64,000 nucleotides of DNA, taken from JAMXLO01 sp963812505 (GTDB lineage Bacteria; Pseudomonadota; Alphaproteobacteria; Acetobacterales; Acetobacteraceae). The stretch is taken from contig CAWEVM010000008.1 of assembly GCA_963812505.1 (NCBI GenBank), forward strand, positions 310,001 through 374,000. Direction: 5' to 3'. Position 1 is the stretch's first letter. Every line of letters starts with the position of its first letter. The notes beneath the pieces were generated by a model. It saw only the letters and a list, made by a program, of their open reading frames with translations. It made no database searches and was not told where the DNA came from. Positions 16,282-24,853 of the stretch are shown here, piece after piece. Both the position numbers and the translations under genes were made by a program.

Positions 16282-17136
16282 ATGATTCGGTTGATGTCGC
16301 GCTACCGGCAAGCGCTCGCCGCGCTGCTGTTCCTTGTTGTCACCCCGGGTGGCGCCGCGCTGGCCCAGGCGATCGGTGCGCCGCGCCCCTGGGAAATGAA
16401 CATGCAGCCAGCCTTCGGACCGGTAAAGGCGCACCAGATCGCGCTCCACGACCTGGTCCTGGTGATCATCACGATAATCACTCTGTTCGTCGCCGGGCTG
16501 CTGGCGTGGGTGATGTGGCGTTACAATGCCCGCCGCAATCCCGTGCCGACCCGCACCGCGCACAACACGGTGCTCGAGATCGCCTGGACCGTGATCCCGG
16601 TGCTGATCCTCGTGGTGATGGCCATCCCGTCGTTCCGCCTGGTGTATTACGAGGACCGTACGCGCGACGCCGAACTCACGATCAAGGTGACCGGGCACCA
16701 GTGGTACTGGGAGTACACCTACCCCGATAACAACAACATCGACTTCTCCAGCTACATCATCCCGGATGACCAGCTGAAACCTGGCCAGCTCCGACTGCTC
16801 ACCGTGGACAACGATCTCGTCGTTCCAGTCGGCAAGAACATCAGGGTCCTGCAGACCAGCACCGACGTGATCCATAGCTGGTTCATTCCAGCACTCGGCG
16901 TGCAGCGCTATGCAATCCCCGGGCGCACGATCGAGACCTGGTTCAAGGTGGACAAACCCGGCATCATCTATGGCCAGTGCAATCAGATCTGCGGCACCAA
17001 CCACAGCCGCATGCCGATCGTGGTGCGCGCGGTGCCGGAGAAAGAATTCGAGGCGTGGGTCACCGAGGCGAAGACGAAGTTCTCGGACGCGACGCCGGAC
17101 ACACAGCAGCTCGCGACGGCAGAGGTTCGGCACTGA
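16282..17136 (+). CDS. ctaC: Cytochrome c oxidase subunit II
   Basis: Subunit II carries the CuA centre that accepts electrons from cytochrome c in the periplasm. The protein has a signal peptide ending near GGAALAQA, two membrane helices (about 45-70 and 90-110) and a cupredoxin domain with HSWFIPALGVQRYAIPGR and GQCNQICGTNHSRMPI. The CuA loop has Gln where most relatives have Glu (C-x-E-x-C); Thermus ba3 also uses Gln. ATG 16282 follows GAGGCGGG; ATG 16264 or 16294 are alternatives. It heads the oxidase operon, 32 bases before ctaD. Confidence 0.93.
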   Translation: MIRLMSRYRQALAALLFLVVTPGGAALAQAIGAPRPWEMNMQPAFGPVKAHQIALHDLVLVIITIITLFVAGLLAWVMWRYNARRNPVPTRTAHNTVLEIAWTVIPVLILVVMAIPSFRLVYYEDRTRDAELTIKVTGHQWYWEYTYPDNNNIDFSSYIIPDDQLKPGQLRLLTVDNDLVVPVGKNIRVLQTSTDVIHSWFIPALGVQRYAIPGRTIETWFKVDKPGIIYGQCNQICGTNHSRMPIVVRAVPEKEFEAWVTEAKTKFSDATPDTQQLATAEVRH

Positions 17137-17168
17137 CCCGGTCGGTCAGCGCCTGAAGGAGACGGACG

Positions 17169-18761
17169 ATGTCGGCAACCACCCACGACCACGCCCACGA
17201 TCATCACGATCACAAGCCCGGCTTCTTCATGCGCTGGCTGTGCAGTACGAACCACAAGGACATCGGCACACTCTATCTGTGCTTCGCAGTGGTTGGCGGT
17301 GTGGTCGGCGGTATCCTGTCCGAGATCATGCGTGCGCAGCTCAATTTCCCGGGCAACACCATCGTCACCTCCGGGCAGGAGTGGAATACGATCATCACGT
17401 CGCACGGCCTGCTCATGATCTTCTTCTCGGTCATGCCTGCGACGTTTGGCGGCTTCGGCAACTGGTTCGTCCCCCTGATGATCGGCGCGCCGGACATGGC
17501 CTTCCCGCGCCTGAACAACATCAGCTTCTGGCTGCTGCCGCCGGCGTTCCTGCTGATCGTCACCGGCCTGTTCCTGGGTGAATCGGGGACCGGCTGGACG
17601 CTCTATCCACCGCTCTCGAACATAACCTACGAGCCCGGCATCGGGATGGATTGCACGCTGTTCGCGCTGCATCTGGCAGGCATCAGCTCGCTGCTCGGCG
17701 CCATCAACTTCATCACTACCATCTTCAACATGCGCGCACCCGGCATGACGCTGCATAAGATGCCGCTGTTCGTCTGGGGTGAATTGATCACCGCGTTCCT
17801 GCTTCTGCTGGCGATCCCGGTGCTGGCCGGCGCGATCACCATGCTGATCTGCGACCGCAATTTCGGCACAGCGTTCTTCGATCCGTCGGGCGGCGGAGAC
17901 CCGGTGCTGTTCCAGCACCTGTTCTGGTTCTTCGGCCATCCCGAGGTCTACATCATGATCGTGCCGGGCTTCGGCATCATCAGCCACGTGATCTCGACCT
18001 TCAGCCGCAAGCCGATCTTCGGCTATCTCGGCATGGCTTACGCCATGGTGGCGATCGGCGTGATCGGCTTCGTGGTGTGGGCGCACCACATGTTCGTCTC
18101 GGGCATCGACGTCGACACGCGCGCCTATTTCATGGCGGCGACGTTGGTCATCGCGGTGCCGACGGGGATCAAGATATTCTCCTGGATCGCCACCATGTGG
18201 GGCGGGTCAATCGAACTCAAGACGCCGATGCTGTGGGCGATCGGCTTCATCTTCCTGTTCACCGTCGGTGGTGTCACTGGCGTGGTGCTGGCCAACGCCG
18301 GCATCGATCAGATCGTGCACAATACCTACTATGTGGTGGCGCACTTCCACTACGTCCTGTCGCTGGCCGCGGTGTTCTCGATCTTTGCCGGCTTCTACTA
18401 CTGGATCGGCAAAATGTCGGGCCATCAATACCCGGAGTTCTGGGGCAAGGTGCATTTCTGGCTGACCTTCATAGGCGTCAACCTGGCGTTCTTCCCGCAG
18501 CACTTCCTCGGCCTGTCGGGCATGCCGCGCCGCTATCCGGACTATCCCGCGGCATTCGCCGGCTGGAACTTCGTATCGTCGATTGGCGCCTACATCAGCG
18601 GCGTTGCACTCCTGGTGTTCCTGTACGTCGTCTACCGCACCTTCACCTCGAAGGAGCACGTAGCGGATAATTACTGGGGCGAGGGTGCCACGACCTTGGA
18701 GTGGACCGTGTCCTCGCCGCCACCATTCCACACCTACGCGGAACTGCCGCGCATTCGCTGA
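17169..18761 (+). CDS. ctaD: Cytochrome c oxidase subunit I (aa3 type A1)
   Basis: The 530-residue catalytic subunit binds haem a, haem a3 and CuB. Type A1 features are present: GAPDMAFPRLNN (D-channel entry), FFGHPEVY (H257 and the proton-gating E259), VWAHHMF, PTGIKIFSW (K-channel lysine) and VVAHFHYVL for the haem ligands. A histidine-rich N-terminus (HDHAHDHHDH) precedes the first helix. It reduces O2 to water and pumps protons in the inner membrane. GAAGGAGA lies upstream of the ATG; ctaB begins four bases after the stop. Confidence 0.97.
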   Translation: MSATTHDHAHDHHDHKPGFFMRWLCSTNHKDIGTLYLCFAVVGGVVGGILSEIMRAQLNFPGNTIVTSGQEWNTIITSHGLLMIFFSVMPATFGGFGNWFVPLMIGAPDMAFPRLNNISFWLLPPAFLLIVTGLFLGESGTGWTLYPPLSNITYEPGIGMDCTLFALHLAGISSLLGAINFITTIFNMRAPGMTLHKMPLFVWGELITAFLLLLAIPVLAGAITMLICDRNFGTAFFDPSGGGDPVLFQHLFWFFGHPEVYIMIVPGFGIISHVISTFSRKPIFGYLGMAYAMVAIGVIGFVVWAHHMFVSGIDVDTRAYFMAATLVIAVPTGIKIFSWIATMWGGSIELKTPMLWAIGFIFLFTVGGVTGVVLANAGIDQIVHNTYYVVAHFHYVLSLAAVFSIFAGFYYWIGKMSGHQYPEFWGKVHFWLTFIGVNLAFFPQHFLGLSGMPRRYPDYPAAFAGWNFVSSIGAYISGVALLVFLYVVYRTFTSKEHVADNYWGEGATTLEWTVSSPPPFHTYAELPRIR

Positions 18762-18765
18762 TCCG

Positions 18766-19674
18766 ATGAGCGAGGCGGTCACAACTGAGGCAGCCGAGCT
18801 CGGCGACTGGTTCGCCCTGCTGAAGCCGCGCGTAATGACGCTGGTGGTGTTCACCGGGCTCATCGGCCTGCTGATCGCTCCCGGTCATCTTAACCCCGTC
18901 CTGGCGCTGACCGCGGTGCTGTGCATCGCGGTTGCCGCCGGTGCCTGCGGCGCGATCAACATGTGGTATGACCGTGACATCGACGCGGTGATGCGGCGCA
19001 CGCGGAACCGGCCGGTCCCCGCGGGCCGCATCGAGCCAGGTGCGGCGCTGGGCTTTGGCGTCACGCTTGCGATCGGCTCGGTCATCATGATGGGCCTGGC
19101 AGTGAATCTCGCCGCCGCCGCGGCGCTCGCCCTGTCAATCCTGTTCTACGTGTTTGTCTATACGATGTGGCTGAAGCGGCGCACCCCGCAGAACATCGTC
19201 ATCGGCGGCGCGGCTGGCGCGTTTCCGCCGGTGATCGGCTGGCTGGCGGTGACCGGCTCGATGGACCCGCTGCCCCTGATCCTCTTCGCCATCGTGTTCT
19301 TCTGGACGCCACCGCATTTCTGGTCGCTGGCGCTGTTCGCCAATGCCGACTATCAGCGAGCCGGCGTGCCGATGCTGCCTGTGGTTGCCGGGGCCAAGGA
19401 GACGCGGCGGCAGATCGTGATCTACACGCTGTTGCTGCTGCCGCTATCGCTGCTCCCATGGCTGATCGGCTTCTCAGGTCTTGTCTATGGGCTCGCGGCG
19501 CTGGTGTTGGGCGGCGGGTTCATGGCCAGCGTGTGGCGCGTCGCGACCGACCGGCAGGATGCGACGGGCGTCAGCCTGACCAACGACGCGCCTGCACGGA
19601 TGGCGTTCAAGTACTCGATCCTCTATTTGTTTGCCTTGTTCGCCGCGCTTGCCGTCGATCGGCTGGCGGGGTGA
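18766..19674 (+). CDS. ctaB: Protohaem IX farnesyltransferase (haem O synthase)
   Basis: The 302-residue UbiA-family prenyltransferase adds a farnesyl group to protohaem to make haem O, the precursor of haem A for the oxidase encoded beside it. The polyprenyl-diphosphate site NMWYDRDIDAVMRRTRNRP is intact, and VFFWTPPHFWSLAL and QRAGVPMLPVVAG are family blocks. It has about nine membrane helices. The frame opens earlier inside ctaD, but ATG 18766 directly follows the ctaD stop and gives the normal N-terminus. Confidence 0.95.
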   Translation: MSEAVTTEAAELGDWFALLKPRVMTLVVFTGLIGLLIAPGHLNPVLALTAVLCIAVAAGACGAINMWYDRDIDAVMRRTRNRPVPAGRIEPGAALGFGVTLAIGSVIMMGLAVNLAAAAALALSILFYVFVYTMWLKRRTPQNIVIGGAAGAFPPVIGWLAVTGSMDPLPLILFAIVFFWTPPHFWSLALFANADYQRAGVPMLPVVAGAKETRRQIVIYTLLLLPLSLLPWLIGFSGLVYGLAALVLGGGFMASVWRVATDRQDATGVSLTNDAPARMAFKYSILYLFALFAALAVDRLAG

Positions 19675-19678
19675 ACGG

Positions 19679-19801
19679 GTGGGGCTCGATCCAGATGACA
19701 TGCGCCGCCGGCGTGCGCGCAACTGGGCAATGCTCGTGGTGCTGGTCGCGCTGTGCGCCCTGTTCTACGCCATCACCATCGTCAAGATGACCAAGTCATG
19801 A
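19679..19801 (+). CDS. Small single-helix protein of the cox operon (CoxF-like)
   Basis: A 40-residue frame starting at GTG sits between ctaB and ctaG. It has a basic, aspartate-containing head (LDPDDMRRRRARN) and one membrane helix (MLVVLVALCALFYAITIVKM). Its stop overlaps the ctaG start as ATGA. Tiny proteins of this pattern occupy the same place in many alphaproteobacterial oxidase operons and are sometimes called CoxF. An accessory or assembly role is inferred from conservation of position. Confidence 0.75.
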   Translation: MGLDPDDMRRRRARNWAMLVVLVALCALFYAITIVKMTKS

Positions 19802-20391
19802 GAATCAGCAATCGCACCATCGGCGTTGCACTCTCTACCATCGTTGTCGCGATGGTCGGCCTCTCGTTCGCGTCCGTGCCGCTGTATCGCGTGTTCTGCG
19901 CCGTCACCGGCTACGGCGGCACGCCGCAAATCGGCAAGGAAGCCGCACCTGGCGCGGCAAAGCAACTCATCGCCGTGCGCTTCAACGCCAATACCAACCC
20001 GAACCTGCCCTGGGATTTCCGTCCGGTACAGGAAGAAATCCGACTGCCGCTTGGCGAGGATCACCTCGCCTTCTACACCGCGCGCAACGAGGCCGGCACA
20101 CCTGTCACTGGCGTGGCGCTGTACAATGTGACCCCCGACAAGGTGGGCAAGTATTTCCACAAGACCGCCTGCTTCTGCTTCAATCAGCAGACGCTCGCGG
20201 CCGGCGAGCAAAAGGAATTTCCGCTTAGCTTCTGGGTCGATCCGGAGATCGCCAAGGATCCCGACACAGCGGACGTCCATACGATCACTCTCTCCTATAC
20301 CTTCTATAGGACGCTGGAGGACGCTGCGAAGTCCGGCGCGCTCGCACAGGCCGGGCCGCATGTCGGGCCGCTGAAGATGCAGACCCCTTGA
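19798..20391 (+). CDS. ctaG: Cytochrome c oxidase assembly protein CtaG/Cox11
   Basis: The 197-residue copper chaperone delivers Cu to the CuB site of subunit I. It has one N-terminal membrane anchor, then a periplasmic Ig-like domain with the signature YRVFCAVTGYGGTPQ and the copper-binding CFCFNQQ. Its role matches its place between ctaB and the subunit III gene. ATG 19798 overlaps the preceding small gene. Confidence 0.95.
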   Translation: MRISNRTIGVALSTIVVAMVGLSFASVPLYRVFCAVTGYGGTPQIGKEAAPGAAKQLIAVRFNANTNPNLPWDFRPVQEEIRLPLGEDHLAFYTARNEAGTPVTGVALYNVTPDKVGKYFHKTACFCFNQQTLAAGEQKEFPLSFWVDPEIAKDPDTADVHTITLSYTFYRTLEDAAKSGALAQAGPHVGPLKMQTP

Positions 20392-20445
20392 ACGTGCTGA
20401 CGAATTCGCGAAGATGCGGCAGCCGCCCCGGAGAACAAACACGGC

Positions 20446-21294
20446 ATGAGTGACTCTCACGGCACCACCACGGTCGAGAATTCCGGCCTCCACCAGCCGT
20501 ATCACCTGGTCGATCCGAGTCCGTGGCCGATCATCGGTTCGATAGGCGGCCTGCTGACCGTTCTCGGCATCATCTTCGCCGCGCATTTCGGCAGCTACAT
20601 AACGCTGGTGATCGGCGCGGTTGTCGTCCTCAGCACCATGTTCTTCTGGTGGCGCGACGTGATCCGCGAGAGCCGCACTCCCGGATTGCACACGCCGGTT
20701 GTTCGGCTCGGCCTGCGCTATGGCATGCTGTTCTTCATCACCAGCGAGGTGATGTTCTTCGTCGGCTTCTTCTGGGCGTTCTTCAATTTCGCCTTGTTCC
20801 CCTATCTGCAAGGCAACGGCCAGACGGTTTGGCCGCCATCCGACATCCACTCCTTCGATCCGTTTCACGTGCCCATCCTCAACACCATGATCCTGTTGCT
20901 GTCGGGCACCACCATCACCTGGGCACACCACGGGCTGCTGGAGAACGACCGCAAGACGCTGGTGCTCGGGCTTGGCCTGACAATTCTGCTGGGGCTCAGC
21001 TTCACATTCTGCCAGGCGATGGAGTACTCCAACGCGCCGTTCAAGTTTGTCGGCGGCGGGATCTATCCGTCGACCTTCTTCCTTGCCACCGGCTTTCACG
21101 GCTTCCACGTCATCGTGGGAACCTGTTTCCTTATCGTATGCTGGTTCCGCGCCCGCGCCGGGCACTTCACGCCGGCGCGCCACTTCGGCTTCGAGGCCGC
21201 CGCCTGGTACTGGCACTTCGTCGATGTGGTCTGGCTGTTCCTCTTCACCTGCATCTACTGGTGGGGCGCCAGCCCGGTCGTCGCGTCACCCTGA
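20446..21294 (+). CDS. ctaE: Cytochrome c oxidase subunit III
   Basis: The 282-residue protein has seven membrane helices. Typical subunit III stretches are HQPYHLVDPSPWPI, MLFFITSEVMFFVGFFWAFF with the conserved glutamate, GFHGFHVIVGTCFL and the C-terminal HFGFEAAAWYWHFVDVVW. Subunit III stabilises the catalytic core and supports proton uptake. It lies 54 bases after ctaG and is followed by DUF983 and SURF1. Confidence 0.95.
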   Translation: MSDSHGTTTVENSGLHQPYHLVDPSPWPIIGSIGGLLTVLGIIFAAHFGSYITLVIGAVVVLSTMFFWWRDVIRESRTPGLHTPVVRLGLRYGMLFFITSEVMFFVGFFWAFFNFALFPYLQGNGQTVWPPSDIHSFDPFHVPILNTMILLLSGTTITWAHHGLLENDRKTLVLGLGLTILLGLSFTFCQAMEYSNAPFKFVGGGIYPSTFFLATGFHGFHVIVGTCFLIVCWFRARAGHFTPARHFGFEAAAWYWHFVDVVWLFLFTCIYWWGASPVVASP

Positions 21295-21300
21295 GGTCTG

Positions 21301-21660
21301 GTGGCGCAGCCGGCGCCTTCGCTGCTGCACGTCGCACTGGCCTGCCGCTGTCCTCGTTGTGGTCGAGGCAAGCTGTTCCGTAACCTGCTCGAGGTGCGCG
21401 ACCGCTGCGATGTCTGTGGCCTCGACCTGCGCGTGAACGATGCCGGCGACGGGGCCGCGGTCGGCGTGATTTTGGTACTGGGCGCGATCGTGGTGGGGCT
21501 GGCCTTCTGGGTGGAGTTCCGCTTCGCCCCGCCCCTCTGGGTGCATGCCATGCTTTGGCCGATCGTGACGATACCGCTGGCCGTGGTGATGATGCGGCCG
21601 GCGAAGGCGGCGCTGGTGGCGCTGCAGTTCCGTCACAGGTCAACCGAGATGGGATTGTGA
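21301..21660 (+). CDS. DUF983 family membrane protein
   Basis: The 119-residue protein has an N-terminal zinc-ribbon-like pair of CxxC motifs (CPRCGRGKLF and CDVCGLDLR) followed by two membrane helices. DUF983 proteins commonly sit between the subunit III and SURF1 genes of alphaproteobacterial aa3 oxidases, which points to assembly, but no reaction is known. Start is GTG six bases after ctaE. The stop overlaps the GTG of the SURF1 gene. Confidence 0.85.
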   Translation: MAQPAPSLLHVALACRCPRCGRGKLFRNLLEVRDRCDVCGLDLRVNDAGDGAAVGVILVLGAIVVGLAFWVEFRFAPPLWVHAMLWPIVTIPLAVVMMRPAKAALVALQFRHRSTEMGL

Positions 21661-22349
21661 GCGGCAGACTGCATCGCCTGTTGTGGCCGGGTGTGATGGC
21701 GACGGTGATGCTGGCGGTGCTGCTGGGTCTTGGCACCTGGCAGGTCATGCGCCTGCAGTGGAAGCTCGGGCTCTTGGCGCAGATCGCACGCGCTGAGGCG
21801 GCGCCGGCGGTGCCGCTGCCAGCGGCGCCCGATCCGTTCACAAAGGTGCAGGCGACCGGCCATCTGCGCGACGATCTGTCCGCGTCGTACGGTGCGGAGG
21901 TGCGCGACACACCGGCGGGTACCGAACTCGGCACACAACTGATCGTGCCATTGGAAGTGCCCGACGGTGACGTGATCCTGGTCGATCGCGGCTGGGTGCC
22001 AGACAAGCGGCCGCATCCAATCTCGCGCGTGGAAAGCGACGTGACCGTGGAAGGCTATGTGCGACCCAGCGATAAGCCGGGCATGTTCAGTGCCACCGAC
22101 AATCCGGCTGCGCGGGAATTTTACACACTTGACGCGTCCGCGATCGGATCGGCGCTCGGCCTGCACCGCGTTGCGTCCTTCATCCTGGTGGCAATGGGCC
22201 CATCACCACCGGAACGCTATCCCGACCCCGCACACCACTTGCCAAGACCACCAAACAATCATCTTTCCTATGCGATCACGTGGTATGGCCTCGCCGCGGC
22301 GCTCGTGGTGATCTTCGTTCTTTGGGCAAGAAAGGCACTGGACACATGA
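21657..22349 (+). CDS. surf1: SURF1 family cytochrome oxidase biogenesis protein
   Basis: The 230-residue protein has the SURF1 layout: a membrane helix near each end and a periplasmic domain between. Family markers are LGLGTWQVMRLQWK near the start, ILVDRGWVPDKRP in the middle and NNHLSYAITWYGLAAALV at the end. SURF1 helps insert haem a into subunit I. The GTG start overlaps the DUF983 stop. It appears to be the last gene of the oxidase operon. Confidence 0.92.
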   Translation: MSGRLHRLLWPGVMATVMLAVLLGLGTWQVMRLQWKLGLLAQIARAEAAPAVPLPAAPDPFTKVQATGHLRDDLSASYGAEVRDTPAGTELGTQLIVPLEVPDGDVILVDRGWVPDKRPHPISRVESDVTVEGYVRPSDKPGMFSATDNPAAREFYTLDASAIGSALGLHRVASFILVAMGPSPPERYPDPAHHLPRPPNNHLSYAITWYGLAAALVVIFVLWARKALDT

Positions 22350-22407
22350 TAACCGGAACAAGTCCAGTCATGACGATGGAAGGCCGGGCTGACGCGCGGG
22401 CCCACAC

Positions 22408-23895
22408 ATGACCGCCTATGACCGGCTCACCGCACGCTTCGCGCGCATTGCGACGATCGGCGAGGCATCTTCGCTGCTGGGCTGGGATGCCGCGACAATG
22501 ATGCCGCCGGGCGGGGGCGCGGCACGCGGCGATCAGCTTGCCGTGCTGGCCGGGATGTCGCACTCGCTGCTCGTCGCGCCTGTCGTCGGCGACGACCTCG
22601 CGGAAGCGGAGGCGACAGGAGAAACAGATCCCTGGTGCGCGGCGAACCTCCGTTTGATGCGCCATGCCTATACGCGCGCGACCGCGATGCCGCCGGACCT
22701 TGTCGAGGCGCAGGCGCGCGCCAACTCCGCCTGCGAGAAGGTGTGGCGCGAGGCGCGCCGCCATTCGGATTTCTCCATGGTCCGCCCGCACCTTGAGGAG
22801 GTTGTTCGTCTGATGCGCGACGCCGCGGCGTCCCTGGCTCCGGCGCTTGGCCTCAAGCCGTACGATGCACTGATGGATGGCTTCCAGCAGGGCATGCGCA
22901 CGGACGACGTCGCCCAAGTGTTCGCCGAGTACCAGACGTTCCTTCGAAATGCCCTGCCCATGGTGGAGGAACGCCAGGCACGCCATCCACCGCCACTGCG
23001 ACCGCAGGATCCCTTCCCTGTCGCTGTGCAGGAGGCGTTGTGTCGCCGTCTCTCGGAACGCCTCGGGCTTGATTTCGCCCATGCACGGCTGGATCGTTCC
23101 GCGCATCCGTTCTCTGGTGGCACGCCGGTCGATGTGCGCATCACGTCTCGCTACGTCGAGACTGACTTCACCCAGGCGGTGCTCGCGGTCGTGCACGAGA
23201 CCGGCCACGCGCTGTACGAACGGGGTCTGCCCTCCGCATGGGCGCGCCAGCCGGTGGGCGAGGCAGCCGGCATGGCTACGCACGAGAGCCAGTCGCTGAT
23301 CGTGGAGATGCAGGCCTGCCGCTCCGACGGCTTCCTGAGCTGGCTGGGTCCTGAGCTGCACAAGACGTTCGGTGGCGATGCCGCGCCGTATGAGCCGGCC
23401 AACCTGGCGCGGCTGTGGCGACGTGTCGAGCGTGGCTTCATACGCGTGGACGCCGACGAGATGACCTATCCCGCGCATGTCATCCTGCGGTTCCGCCTTG
23501 AGCAGGCATTGGTCGCGGGGACACTGACTGTCGCTGACCTGCCTGGAGCATGGAACGACGGGTTCCGCGCGTTGCTCGGCATCGTACCGCCCGACGATGC
23601 ACGAGGATGCCTGCAAGACATCCATTGGTACGACGGGGCGTTCGGCTATTTCCCCAGCTACACGCTGGGCGCGATGGCGGCGGCACAACTGATGGCGGCG
23701 GCCCGGCGGGAAGTCCCGGACCTCGACGCGGCGCTCGGCCGCGGTGACCTTGCGCCGCTACTGAAGTGGTTGCGCGCCAAGGTGCACGGCCAGGGCAGCC
23801 TGTTCGAGTTCAACGCGCTTCTGTCACAGGCGACCGGCAAGCCGCTCGACCCAGCCTACTTCCAGTCGCATCTGACCGCCCGCTATCTCCATTGA
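22408..23895 (+). CDS. M32 family metallocarboxypeptidase (Taq type)
   Basis: The 495-residue enzyme removes C-terminal amino acids from peptides. The zinc site is clear: HETGH at 263-267 and the third ligand E293 in HESQS, with DVRITSRY upstream as expected in M32. There is no signal peptide, so it is cytosolic, as in the family. The ATG lies 58 bases after SURF1 and may be independently transcribed. Length agrees with Taq carboxypeptidase. Confidence 0.93.
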   Translation: MTAYDRLTARFARIATIGEASSLLGWDAATMMPPGGGAARGDQLAVLAGMSHSLLVAPVVGDDLAEAEATGETDPWCAANLRLMRHAYTRATAMPPDLVEAQARANSACEKVWREARRHSDFSMVRPHLEEVVRLMRDAAASLAPALGLKPYDALMDGFQQGMRTDDVAQVFAEYQTFLRNALPMVEERQARHPPPLRPQDPFPVAVQEALCRRLSERLGLDFAHARLDRSAHPFSGGTPVDVRITSRYVETDFTQAVLAVVHETGHALYERGLPSAWARQPVGEAAGMATHESQSLIVEMQACRSDGFLSWLGPELHKTFGGDAAPYEPANLARLWRRVERGFIRVDADEMTYPAHVILRFRLEQALVAGTLTVADLPGAWNDGFRALLGIVPPDDARGCLQDIHWYDGAFGYFPSYTLGAMAAAQLMAAARREVPDLDAALGRGDLAPLLKWLRAKVHGQGSLFEFNALLSQATGKPLDPAYFQSHLTARYLH

Positions 23896-23905
23896 ACGAG
23901 TCATA

Positions 23906-24292
23906 ATGCACAACGTTCGCGTGTCTCTGTGCGCGGCACTCTGCGCCATGCTGGCAGCCTGCGCCGCAAAACCACCGCCGCCATCGCCCGTGACACCGGC
24001 AAAGTCTGGGCAGGCGATCGACGGCGAATATGTCGGTACCAGCACGCGGTTTCAGGCTGGCAGCCGAGCCTGCCCGCATCCGGGGCTGGTACGTATCGAG
24101 GTGAGCGCCAGCGCGTTCCAGTTACGTTGGAACGCTGAAATGTGGGTCGATGCGACTGTCGCGGCCGACGGCACGGTCAGCGGCAGTGCGGAAGGCATCA
24201 CGTTGGTGGGTCGACAGACCGGGCCGAAGATCGAAGGCGACGTCACCAACGGTGCCTGCGGGCTGCACTTTACGGTGACCAAACATTCGTAG
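23906..24292 (+). CDS. Small secreted lipoprotein, paralogue of the protein at 56041
   Basis: The 128-residue protein has a signal peptide with lipobox LAAC and a compact domain of about 90 residues. That domain starts with a DGEYVGTS strand and ends NGACGLHFTVTK, with two cysteines that could pair. The gene at 56041 shares the pattern (DGNYHGTL, ATVGADGSFSGSG, GNYCTYNLELKK), so both belong to one family of small beta-rich exported proteins. The function is unknown. It follows the M32 peptidase by 10 bases. Confidence 0.65.
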   Translation: MHNVRVSLCAALCAMLAACAAKPPPPSPVTPAKSGQAIDGEYVGTSTRFQAGSRACPHPGLVRIEVSASAFQLRWNAEMWVDATVAADGTVSGSAEGITLVGRQTGPKIEGDVTNGACGLHFTVTKHS

Positions 24293-24303
24293 GGACTGCT
24301 CGG

Positions 24304-24813
24304 ATGCCGAGGCGGATCGTGGTGGTGAACGACGCAATGCAGCGGGGCTATCGCTATGAGCGCGTCGTGCCGGTCGGGCGCGCATTCGACCCCGAGTTCC
24401 TGCCCGACCTTACGCCGCAGGAAATGCTGCGGCTGGGCATCTTCTGCGGCAAGTACATGACCGACTCGCGCGATGAGTTTCCCGTAAGCTGGTTCGCCCA
24501 CGCGAAGCTTGCCGCTGGCAGGCGCGACTGCTCGCTGAACTGCTTCGGCGTCGATGCCAGTCAGCCATTGAAGGTCTGGCGCGCCAAGGGATGGATCCAT
24601 CCCGACGATCCGCGCGGCTGGTTCCAATGGTATTGCCGCTACTACATGGGCCGACGGATGCCCGAGGAAGATCGCCGGCAGATCAGGCGCTGGAAAGCGA
24701 TACGACGGCACATCCGACAGATCGAACGCAACTGCGAACCGGGCGATCTGACGTGCCGTCGTCGCCAGCGGCAGGCGCTGCTGCACTGGGCCTACGACAG
24801 CCGCAAGATCTGA
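24304..24813 (+). CDS. Conserved hypothetical protein rich in Trp, Tyr and Arg
   Basis: The 169-residue cytosolic protein has unusually conserved-looking aromatic and basic blocks: FCGKYMTDSRDEFP, NCFGVDASQPLKVWRAKGWI, HPDDPRGWFQWYCRYYMGRR and RRQRQALLHWAYDSRKI. I recall similar sequences as hypothetical proteins in other alphaproteobacteria and in some fungi, but could not check. No catalytic motif is known to me; the cysteine and histidine content could bind metal. The frame is open upstream inside the previous gene; ATG 24304 is the most natural start. Confidence 0.6.
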   Translation: MPRRIVVVNDAMQRGYRYERVVPVGRAFDPEFLPDLTPQEMLRLGIFCGKYMTDSRDEFPVSWFAHAKLAAGRRDCSLNCFGVDASQPLKVWRAKGWIHPDDPRGWFQWYCRYYMGRRMPEEDRRQIRRWKAIRRHIRQIERNCEPGDLTCRRRQRQALLHWAYDSRKI

Positions 24814-24853
24814 CGGCATTCCAGCCGGCCCGGACGCGGACTACTGTGGCGGC

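Noticed and set aside
16983..18089. Minus-strand frame opposite ctaC and ctaD
   Set aside because: Composition is Asp/His/Arg/Gln-rich shadow sequence; the plus-strand genes are certain.
19765..21216. Minus-strand 483-codon frame opposite ctaG and ctaE
   Set aside because: Antisense to two certain genes and without recognisable motifs.
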